DNA of 6,040 bases. Origin: Muribaculaceae bacterium (GTDB lineage Bacteria; Bacteroidota; Bacteroidia; Bacteroidales; Muribaculaceae). Below, one piece after another: positions 1 to 5,925 of the stretch. The position numbers and the translations under genes are program-made. The stretch covers positions 1 through 6,040 of the forward strand of contig JAEEVB010000148.1 in the NCBI GenBank assembly GCA_016287065.1, read 5' to 3'. Position 1 is the stretch's first letter. Every line of letters begins with the position of its first letter. Below the pieces are notes generated by a model. It did not search any database, was not told the origin of the DNA, and worked only from the letters and a program-made list of their open reading frames with translations.

Positions 1-1
1 G

Positions 2-709
2 AAGATAACGCAAAAGGGCCGCGACTTCTTGCAGTCGAAGGAATCATTCATGATTGGAGAAGACCGCGATTTTTCTCAGACCGATGAACAGGATGTTCCC
101 GAATCGGCATCAAGTGTTCTAGACCCAGAACTGCTTGCTATCCTGAAGGGGTTGCGAAAGGATTTGGCTAGAAAAATTGACAAGCCTCCTTATATCATCT
201 TCCAGGATCCGACCATAGCCGCTATGGCTACCTCTTATCCCATCACGCTCGAAGAACTCCAGAACATTCCTGGAGTTGGAGCTGGAAAGGCAAAGAAGTT
301 TGGGAAACCCTTTGTGGATACCATCAAGAACTATGTGGAAGAGAACGAAATCACTCGTCCCGAAGATTTGCGTGTGCGCACTGTTCCAAACAAGAGCCGG
401 CAAAAGATTGCTCTCATACAAGGTATTGACCGCAGGGTGGAACTGGATGCTTTAGCTAAGTCGCATAATCTGGAGTTTGATGAGTTGCTGAAGGAAATAG
501 AAGCCATTGTGTATTCGGGAACCAAAATCAATATCGACTACTATATTGACGAAGTGATAGATCCTGAACATCAAGAGGAGATATATGAGTACTTCAACAA
601 CAGTGAGACTGACGGTCTTAAGCAGGCTCGTGAGGAATTGGGTCCTGAATACCCCGATGAAGAACTGCGAATGATGCGAATCAAGTATTATAGCGAGAAT
701 GCCAACTAA
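2..709 (+). CDS. recQ: ATP-dependent DNA helicase RecQ, C-terminal part (5' end outside the window)
   Basis: This is the last 235 codons of a RecQ helicase, a 3'-5' DNA-unwinding enzyme of recombination and repair. The frame is open from base 2, so the TTG at 29 is not a start. The first residues (ITQKGRDFL) match the end of the RQC winged-helix domain. The HRDC domain spans about 122-340; it shows the PPYIIFQD segment, the helix-hairpin-like GVGAGKAKKFGKPF and other hallmarks of this DNA-binding fold. About 389-562 resembles the HTH_40 domain found at the C-terminus of many RecQ proteins, with the YSGTKINIDYYID segment. The final stretch (ARELG-like region to RIKYYSENAN) resembles the acidic tail of Bacteroidetes RecQ. 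Bacteroidetes RecQ is usually near 725 residues, so the helicase core lies upstream of the window. The gene is followed by an intrinsic terminator and appears to be the end of its transcript. Family is near certain; the domain limits are estimates. Confidence 0.95.
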   Translation, partial: KITQKGRDFLQSKESFMIGEDRDFSQTDEQDVPESASSVLDPELLAILKGLRKDLARKIDKPPYIIFQDPTIAAMATSYPITLEELQNIPGVGAGKAKKFGKPFVDTIKNYVEENEITRPEDLRVRTVPNKSRQKIALIQGIDRRVELDALAKSHNLEFDELLKEIEAIVYSGTKINIDYYIDEVIDPEHQEEIYEYFNNSETDGLKQAREELGPEYPDEELRMMRIKYYSENAN

Positions 710-730
710 AGCAATCTCGAACGAAAGGTT

Positions 731-768
731 AAAAAATCTCAATGTGACATTTCGTTGAGATTTTTTTT
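731..768 (+). terminator. Intrinsic terminator after recQ
   Basis: A perfect 12-bp stem (AAAAAATCTCAA at 731-742 with TTGAGATTTTTT at 755-766) encloses a 12-nt loop, and the T run continues to 768. It starts 22 bases after the recQ stop codon, so it should end the recQ transcript and separate it from guaB. The A run opposite the T run could also let it work on the other strand, but no minus-strand gene ends here. An upstream segment (713-726) can pair with the same 3' arm; see the findings. Confidence 0.88.
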
Positions 769-801
769 GTTCTGCAGGATGATTATGTCATATAAAAAGA
801 G

Positions 802-809
802 TAATTTTG
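802..809 (+). promoter_or_regulatory. Candidate guaB promoter, -7 element
   Basis: TAATTTTG is an exact match to the Bacteroidetes -7 pattern TAnnTTTG. It lies after the recQ terminator and 66 bases before the guaB ATG, which would give a transcript start near 814-816 and a leader of about 60 nt. The expected upstream TTTG element about 19-21 bases away is poor (GATG-like around 778-781), so the call rests on the -7 box and its position. Confidence 0.5.
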
Positions 810-830
810 TATGCAAATTTAATGACGTGG

Positions 831-855
831 TTTCGTCTTGAACATTAGACTGAAA
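831..855 (+). promoter_or_regulatory. Small hairpin in the guaB leader
   Basis: TTTCGTCT (831-838) can pair with AGACTGAAA (847-855), giving 8 bp with one bulged T at 851 and an 8-nt loop. It ends 20 bases before the guaB ATG, inside the predicted leader. There is no following T tract, so it is not a terminator. The core does not resemble a purine riboswitch. An alternative small stem, GACG (824-827) with CGTC (834-837), would compete with it. A regulatory role is only a possibility; the stem is weak and AT-rich. Confidence 0.25.
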
Positions 856-875
856 TAACTTTAAAATCATAAGAT

Positions 876-2348
876 ATGTCATTTTTTGCAGACCGTATTA
901 AATCAGAGGGTTTCACTTTCGACGATGTCTTGCTTGTTCCAGCATACTCCGAGGTGCTTCCCAAAGACGTGAATCTTCAAACTCGTTTTTCCCGTAACAT
1001 CACACTTAATGTTCCCTTGATATCGGCGGCGATGGATACAGTCACCGAGTCGGAACTTGCCATAGCCATTGCCCGAGAGGGAGGTATCGGTGTTATTCAT
1101 AAGAATATGAGCATCGAGGAGCAGGCACATGAGGTGCATACGGTGAAAAGAGCAGAGAATGGAATGATTTACGACCCAGTAACCATCAAGCGCGGTTCGA
1201 AGGTAATAGATGCGCTTAACATGATGCGCGAGTATCACATAGGTGGCATTCCCGTAATTGACGAGCGTAAGAAGCTGGTGGGTATTGTGACTAACAGGGA
1301 TTTGCGGTTTGAGACTGATATGGACCGTAAGATTGATGAGGTGATGACCAAGGACCATCTCATCACCACGTCATCGACCACCAATCTTGAGGAGGCCACC
1401 AAGATACTGCAGACCTATAAGATAGAAAAGCTTCCTGTAGTGGATAAGAATGGGAAGCTGGTGGGACTGGTCACATATAAAGATATTAAAAAGGCCAATG
1501 ATAAACCTTATGCATGTAAAGATGCACTTGGTCGCCTGAGAGTGGCCGCCGGCATAGGTGTGACAGGTGACAGCATGCAGCGTGCTGAAGCACTTGTTGA
1601 TGCAGGTGTAGATGCTATTGTAATTGATACAGCCCATGGACATTCTAAGGGTGTGGTCAATGTGCTTGAGGAGGTCAAGAAGTCGTTCCCGCAGATTGAT
1701 GTGGTAGTAGGTAATATAGCCACAGGTGATGCGGCTCGTTTCCTCATGGATCATGGTGCCGATGGCGTGAAAGTAGGCATTGGTCCCGGCTCCATCTGCA
1801 CAACCCGCATTATTGCAGGCATTGGCGTTCCTCAACTGAGTGCTGTCTATGACGTTGCCAAGGCTTTGCAAGGAACCGACATTCCTCTGATTGCCGATGG
1901 CGGTATCAGGTATTCGGGCGACATTGTGAAGGCTCTGGCTGCGGGTGCTCATTCGGTGATGCTGGGTGGCATGTTTGCCGGTGTTGAAGAATCGCCAGGC
2001 GACACTATCATCTTCAACGGCCGCAAATACAAGTCATATCGTGGCATGGGGTCACTTGAAGCTATGGAGAAAGGCTCGAAAGACCGCTATTTCCAGAACA
2101 ACGTGACCGACAGCAAGAAGCTTGTGCCTGAAGGCATCGCTGCAAGAGTTCCCTTTAAGGGGTCGCTCTATGAGGTGGTTTATCAGATGCTTGGAGGCTT
2201 GCGTGCCGGTATGGGCTATTGCGGCGCACCCACCATCGAGGCGCTTCACCATGCTCAGTTCATTCGCATCACAAACGCTGGTGTATCAGAGAGCCATCCG
2301 CATGATGTGTCGATCACTAGCGAGGCTCCCAATTATAGCCGCAGTTAA
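876..2348 (+). CDS. guaB: Inosine-5'-monophosphate dehydrogenase GuaB
   Basis: This cytoplasmic enzyme oxidises IMP to XMP with NAD+, the first committed and rate-limiting step of GMP synthesis. The 490-residue length is normal for the family. The N-terminal barrel begins with the family signature EGFTFDDVLLVPAYSEVLP (residues 11-29) and has AAMDTVTE at 51-58. Two CBS domains (about 96-150 and 155-210) are inserted in the barrel; in this family they bind adenine and guanine nucleotides and modulate activity. The catalytic loop GIGPGSICTTR carries Cys308, which forms the covalent XMP intermediate. Asp251 lies in the IDTAHGHS motif, DGGIRYSGD follows at 341-349, the mobile flap includes YRGMGSLEAM and Arg404-Tyr405, and GMGYCGA is near the end. 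All key residues are present. The ATG at 876 is chosen because MSFFADRIKSEGFTFDD is the usual N-terminus and an A-rich leader precedes it. It is separated from recQ by a terminator, and no clear terminator follows, so read-through into the next gene is plausible. Confidence 0.98.
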   Translation: MSFFADRIKSEGFTFDDVLLVPAYSEVLPKDVNLQTRFSRNITLNVPLISAAMDTVTESELAIAIAREGGIGVIHKNMSIEEQAHEVHTVKRAENGMIYDPVTIKRGSKVIDALNMMREYHIGGIPVIDERKKLVGIVTNRDLRFETDMDRKIDEVMTKDHLITTSSTTNLEEATKILQTYKIEKLPVVDKNGKLVGLVTYKDIKKANDKPYACKDALGRLRVAAGIGVTGDSMQRAEALVDAGVDAIVIDTAHGHSKGVVNVLEEVKKSFPQIDVVVGNIATGDAARFLMDHGADGVKVGIGPGSICTTRIIAGIGVPQLSAVYDVAKALQGTDIPLIADGGIRYSGDIVKALAAGAHSVMLGGMFAGVEESPGDTIIFNGRKYKSYRGMGSLEAMEKGSKDRYFQNNVTDSKKLVPEGIAARVPFKGSLYEVVYQMLGGLRAGMGYCGAPTIEALHHAQFIRITNAGVSESHPHDVSITSEAPNYSRS

Positions 2349-2379
2349 TAATTGTGAAAAAGCACCTGATTATATAATA

Positions 2380-2409
2380 TTTGTCATAAGACTTCGTTAT
2401 ATAGAATTG
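2380..2409 (+). promoter_or_regulatory. Candidate promoter of the first foldase gene
   Basis: TTTG at 2380-2383, an 18-base spacer and TAGAATTG at 2402-2409 resemble the Bacteroidetes TTTG / TAnnTTTG pattern, with one mismatch in the -7 box and a spacer one base shorter than usual. A start near 2415 would leave a leader of about 35 nt before the ATG at 2450. The region is AT-rich, so a chance match is quite possible. An inverted repeat, TATATAA (2371-2377) with TTATATA (2397-2403), overlaps it. Confidence 0.35.
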
Positions 2410-2449
2410 TAATTACAGAACAATCATTATCAAAGACATATTAAAAAAT

Positions 2450-4372
2450 ATGAAAAGTAAATTGATCCTTTGCGCATTAGCAGGCACCGCCTTAGTGGCG
2501 CTGGCAGCTAAAGATCCTGTTTTAATGAGAATTAATGGTAAGGATGTGAAACTTTCAGAGTTTGAATATCTCTACAAAAAGAACAATCAACAACAAGTTC
2601 AGCAAGAGACGCTTGACCAGTATGTGGACCGTTTCATCACCTATAAGTTAAAGGTGGCCGATGCCGAGGCTCACAAAATTGATACGCTCGAGTCGTTCCA
2701 GAAAGAGTTTGATGGCTACAAGGCCGATTTGGTTAAACCCTTCTTGACTGATGGCACTGTTCAAGAGCGCCTTGTGAATGAGGCTTATGAACGCATGAAA
2801 TATAATGTGGACGTAGACCATATTATGTTGCCACTTGGAAAGGACAAGGCCGAAAATAATGAAATCCTGGCACGCCTTGACAGCATTCGCAACTGTGTGC
2901 TCAATGGCGAGGACTTCTATGAATTGGCACAAAAATTCTCGATTGACCCGTCGATGAGAAACAATAAGGGACATTATGGCTTTATCCCATCAGGAGTGTT
3001 TCCTTATGTTTGGGAGTATGAAGCATTCAATACACCGATAGGGCAGATGTGCAAACCCTTCAGAACCGACTTTGGCAATCACCTGATTCGTGTTAACGGT
3101 CGTCGTGATGATCCAGGCAAGGTTGAGGTTGAGCATATCCTTCGCCTTTACCCACGTGGTGCCAATGATTCGGCCAAAGCCGTAGTAAAGGAAAAGATTG
3201 ATTCAATTTACACCGCACTCATGAATGGTGCTGACTTTGAAGAGCTCGCCAAGGTAGAGTCGCAAGATCCCGGTTCGGCCAAGAATGGCGGTAAACTGCC
3301 CTTGTTTGGTATCAATCGCATGGTGAAGCCCTTTGAGGAAATGGCATTTAAACTTAATGATGGTGAACTTTCAGCTCCTTTTGAGACTAATTATGGCTGG
3401 CACATCATGAAGAAATTGTCACACAAGGGTGTACCTACTCTGGAAGAGGCAAGAAAAGGTATAGAAACCATGATTTCTCGCGACGAACGTGCTAACGCTC
3501 CTCGGGAAGCCAAGTTGAAGGAAGCAATGGCGTTCTATAATTATAAAGAGAATCCCAAATTTGCCGAGTTAATTCAGTCGGAGCTCACCAAGCATGGCCA
3601 GTATGACTCAGCATTTGTGGCAGATGTACTCAAGAATTCCAATTTCCCGATTTGCGAATATGCCAATGGCAAGACAATTCCTGCATCGGAAATAGCCAAG
3701 AAGATTAATCCCAAGGCAAAGATGAATAATGATGCAGCCAAGGCCTATATTCTTTCGGAAGTGGAACCCATTGCCAAGAATGTGATTATGAAGTACTATG
3801 TTGATAATCTCATCAACGACAATGTAGAGTATCGCAATCTCATTAACGAGTATCGCGATGGTATGCTTCTGTTCGAGATCAGCAACCAGCGTGTGTGGGA
3901 AGGTGCCAGCAAGGACACTGTGGGACTCAGAAACTATTTTGAGGCAAACAGAAAGAACTACAACTGGGAACAGCCCCATTTCAAGGGTATTATCCTGTCG
4001 GCAAAGAACGATTCTATTCTTCAGGTTGTAAAGGCCGACATTCCTAATTATGGTGTCGACACCCTTACTAACACGTTGCACAAGAAATATGCCCGCGACA
4101 TCAAGATGGAGCGCATGCTCTTTGGCCCAGGCGAGAATGATGTGGTAGACCGCATTGTCTTCAATAAGCCTGTTGAGAAAGAGGAAACTGCCTATCCTGT
4201 AGGATTCATACTTCAAGGTGGCCTTATCAATGCTCCTGAAGATTATACCGACGTGAAGGGACAGGTGACTTCGGACTATCAAGACGTTATCGAGAAGAAA
4301 TGGATTGAGGAATTGCGCAAGAAATATCCTGTCCAAGTCTTCAAGAAAGTGCTGAAAATGGTGAAGAAATAA
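2450..4372 (+). CDS. Periplasmic peptidyl-prolyl cis-trans isomerase with two parvulin domains
   Basis: This is an exported foldase, expected to help proteins fold in the periplasm on their way to the outer membrane. Residues 1-20 form a signal peptide (short MKSK n-region, hydrophobic core, likely cleavage after ALAA, before KDP). Residues about 25-115 form a helical SurA/PpiC-type N-terminal region. Two parvulin domains follow: about 121-217, with His124, Asp166 and His211, and about 224-325, with His229, Asp273 and His318. Both keep the two histidines and the acidic residue expected at the active site, so both may be catalytically competent. Residues about 350-640 hold a long C-terminal region that I do not recognise beyond seeing it as typical of large Bacteroidetes PPIases; it includes the conspicuous segment EYRDGMLLFEISNQ (467-480) and a lysine-rich end. 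The only early Cys (residue 8) is too near the N-terminus to be a lipobox. The ATG at 2450 has an A-rich leader and directly yields the signal peptide. The gene lies 101 bases after guaB and ends at a strong terminator. The family is clear; the client proteins are not. Confidence 0.93.
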   Translation: MKSKLILCALAGTALVALAAKDPVLMRINGKDVKLSEFEYLYKKNNQQQVQQETLDQYVDRFITYKLKVADAEAHKIDTLESFQKEFDGYKADLVKPFLTDGTVQERLVNEAYERMKYNVDVDHIMLPLGKDKAENNEILARLDSIRNCVLNGEDFYELAQKFSIDPSMRNNKGHYGFIPSGVFPYVWEYEAFNTPIGQMCKPFRTDFGNHLIRVNGRRDDPGKVEVEHILRLYPRGANDSAKAVVKEKIDSIYTALMNGADFEELAKVESQDPGSAKNGGKLPLFGINRMVKPFEEMAFKLNDGELSAPFETNYGWHIMKKLSHKGVPTLEEARKGIETMISRDERANAPREAKLKEAMAFYNYKENPKFAELIQSELTKHGQYDSAFVADVLKNSNFPICEYANGKTIPASEIAKKINPKAKMNNDAAKAYILSEVEPIAKNVIMKYYVDNLINDNVEYRNLINEYRDGMLLFEISNQRVWEGASKDTVGLRNYFEANRKNYNWEQPHFKGIILSAKNDSILQVVKADIPNYGVDTLTNTLHKKYARDIKMERMLFGPGENDVVDRIVFNKPVEKEETAYPVGFILQGGLINAPEDYTDVKGQVTSDYQDVIEKKWIEELRKKYPVQVFKKVLKMVKK

Positions 4373-4391
4373 TCTTATGATATGACCAGAG

Positions 4392-4428
4392 ATGCCTCTT
4401 GTTCCATGCTGGAATGAGAGGCATTTTT
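4392..4428 (+). terminator. Intrinsic terminator after the first foldase gene
   Basis: ATGCCTCT (4392-4399) pairs with AGAGGCAT (4417-4424), and the stem continues through two G-U pairs and TTCC/GGAA. The total is a 14-bp stem (4392-4405 with 4411-4424) around a 5-nt loop, followed by a short T tract to 4428. It begins 19 bases after the stop codon. This is the strongest terminator in the window, and it implies that the next gene needs its own promoter or is reached only by read-through. Confidence 0.92.
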
Positions 4429-4479
4429 GATTTGTGCACATTTTGAGCTTGTGAATTAATTTATATTAAGCATTCAAAT

Positions 4480-4510
4480 TTTGTCAAATCGCAAAAAATA
4501 AGGAAATTTG
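4480..4510 (+). promoter_or_regulatory. Candidate promoter of the SurA-like gene
   Basis: TTTG at 4480-4483, a 19-base spacer and GAAATTTG at 4503-4510 match the Bacteroidetes promoter pattern with one mismatch (the first T of TAnnTTTG). The spacing is canonical, and the site lies between the upstream terminator and the next gene. Transcription would start near 4516, leaving a leader of about 54 nt. A second -7-like box, AAATTTTG at 4476-4483, lacks a well-placed partner. Confidence 0.4.
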
Positions 4511-4529
4511 CAGTTTAAAAGAAAGATGA

Positions 4530-4544
4530 ACTGCTCGAAGCAGT
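4530..4544 (+). promoter_or_regulatory. Perfect hairpin in the SurA-like leader
   Basis: ACTGCT (4530-4535) and AGCAGT (4539-4544) form a perfect 6-bp stem with a 3-nt loop (CGA). It ends 25 bases before the ATG of the SurA-like gene and has no T tract, so it is not a terminator. It sits inside a six-codon open frame (4526-4546, ATG to TAA). It could protect the mRNA 5' end or affect translation, but nothing here shows a function. Confidence 0.35.
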
Positions 4545-4569
4545 AATTGTTAATGAAATACAGAAATCG

Positions 4570-5919
4570 ATGAAAGCAAAATTGTATTTGATAGTTTGTT
4601 TTGCATTTTTCTCCTTGCTCCAGGCTACGGCGCAGAACAATGTGGCTGAAGAAGTGGTGTGGGTAGTTGGCGACGAGCCCATTTTCAAGTCGGACGTCGA
4701 GGAACAGTATATGCAGGCTCAATATGAGCATGTGAACATACTGGGCAATCCCTATTGCATCATTCCCGAACAAATGGCAGTTAACAAGCTGTTTCTGCAT
4801 CAGGCTAAAATCGATACCGTTGAGGTGTCGAACAATATTGTGATGCAGAGTGTGGATGCTCGCATTAATTATTTCATAGCCAACCTTGGTTCAAAAGAAA
4901 AGGTGGAAGAATACTTCCGCAAACCTATGCCAGAACTGCGTGAACAGCTCGTTAACACTGTGAGGGAGCAATACACCATTCAACAGGTGCAAAGCAATCT
5001 TACCAAAGATATCAAGGCCACTCCAGCCGATGTGAGGAAATACTTTAACTCGTTGCCACAGGACTCACTGCCTTACATTCCCAAGCAGGTTCAGGTGCAG
5101 ATTATCACCATCAACCCCGTCATTCCCCAGCAGGAGATTGATGAGGTGAAGGCACGTCTGCGCGACTACACTCAGAAGGTGAACTCGGGTGAGAGTGATT
5201 TCTCGACATTGGCGATCCTTTATTCAGAAGACGGCTCCTCGACCTACGGCGGCGAAATTGGCTTCAAGGGACGTTCTGAGCTGCTTCCTGAGTATGCTAA
5301 TGTGGCTTTCAACCTTAGTGATCCCAAGAAGGTTTCAAAGATTGTCGAGACTGAAGCCGGTTACCATATCATCCAGCTGATTGAAAAGCGCGGTGACCGC
5401 ATCAATACCCGTCACATTCTGCTGCGTCCTAAGGTGAACGAGAAAGACCTTAGCGACGCCATGGTGAAACTTGACTCGTTGCGCACAGATGTCATCAATA
5501 AGAAGTATACCTTTGAGGAAGCAGCCATGTATATCTCACAGGATAAGGATTCACGAAACAACAATGGTATGATGCTCAATGAGAAGAATCATTCGAACCT
5601 CTTTGAGATGGCAGACCTGCCTCCTGAAGTAGCCAAGCAGGTAGACAACATGCAGGTGGGTGACTTGTCAACTCCTTTCGTGATGATGAATGTCGCCACC
5701 AACCGCAAGCAGGTGGCCTTGGTTAAACTCGTGAAGCGCATTGAGGGGCACAAGGCTGACCTGGCCGAGGACTATCAGACTTTAAAAGGCATGTATGAGG
5801 CAAAATTAAAGAATGATATCATCGAGAAATGGGTCGATGAGAAGCAGAAGAAGACCTATGTACATATTGAGGACGGCTGGCGAAACTGTGATTTCAAGTA
5901 TAACTGGTTAAAGAAATAA
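4570..5919 (+). CDS. SurA-like periplasmic chaperone / peptidyl-prolyl isomerase
   Basis: This is an exported chaperone with the layout of SurA (449 residues; E. coli SurA is 428): signal peptide, long helical N-terminal region, two parvulin domains and a C-terminal helix. SurA escorts unfolded outer-membrane proteins across the periplasm to the BAM machinery. The signal peptide is residues 1-22 (MKAK, hydrophobic core, cleavage near ATAQ). VVWVVGDEPIFKSDVEEQ at 29-46 matches the start of the SurA N-domain. Parvulin domain 1 is about 172-272, with Asp221, YGGEIGF and His266 in GYHII; the first active-site histidine position holds Ile178. Parvulin domain 2 is about 277-390, with His282 in RHILL and Asp325; the C-terminal histidine is not seen, its place being taken by QVALVKLV. 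Each domain therefore lacks one key residue, which suggests chaperone more than isomerase activity. The ATG at 4570 is the first in frame after a stop at 4516 and gives a clean signal peptide. The next gene begins 6-9 bases after its stop. Orthology to surA is inferred from layout, so no symbol is assigned. Confidence 0.92.
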   Translation: MKAKLYLIVCFAFFSLLQATAQNNVAEEVVWVVGDEPIFKSDVEEQYMQAQYEHVNILGNPYCIIPEQMAVNKLFLHQAKIDTVEVSNNIVMQSVDARINYFIANLGSKEKVEEYFRKPMPELREQLVNTVREQYTIQQVQSNLTKDIKATPADVRKYFNSLPQDSLPYIPKQVQVQIITINPVIPQQEIDEVKARLRDYTQKVNSGESDFSTLAILYSEDGSSTYGGEIGFKGRSELLPEYANVAFNLSDPKKVSKIVETEAGYHIIQLIEKRGDRINTRHILLRPKVNEKDLSDAMVKLDSLRTDVINKKYTFEEAAMYISQDKDSRNNNGMMLNEKNHSNLFEMADLPPEVAKQVDNMQVGDLSTPFVMMNVATNRKQVALVKLVKRIEGHKADLAEDYQTLKGMYEAKLKNDIIEKWVDEKQKKTYVHIEDGWRNCDFKYNWLKK

Positions 5920-5925
5920 ATCGAA

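Noticed and set aside
29..31. TTG at 29 as the start of a 226-residue protein
   Set aside because: The frame is open to base 2 and the preceding codons (KITQKGRDF) match the RQC domain of RecQ, so the protein continues upstream of the window.
1371..1952. A 193-codon open frame on the minus strand inside guaB
   Set aside because: It is fully antisense to the conserved catalytic part of guaB, and its composition (many Cys, His, Asn and Thr) looks like a mirrored frame, not a protein.
2330..2354. Inverted repeat CAATTAT / ATAATTG around the guaB stop codon, as a possible guaB terminator
   Set aside because: The stem is only 7 bp, AT-rich, has an 11-nt loop and lacks a following T tract. It is too weak to call a terminator.
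2122..2412. A 96-codon open frame on the plus strand overlapping the end of guaB
   Set aside because: It sits in another frame over conserved GuaB residues and crosses the guaB stop. There is no recognisable domain, and it would overlap the next gene's candidate promoter.
2450..2476. Possible lipoprotein signal in the first foldase (LILC at residues 5-8)
   Set aside because: The cysteine is too close to the N-terminus for a lipobox, and a normal signal peptidase I site (ALAA before KDP) fits better.
3608..4441. A 277-codon open frame on the minus strand across the end of the first foldase gene and its terminator
   Set aside because: It lies opposite a well-supported exported isomerase, has no recognisable domain, and runs through the terminator. 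It is best explained as an antisense shadow.
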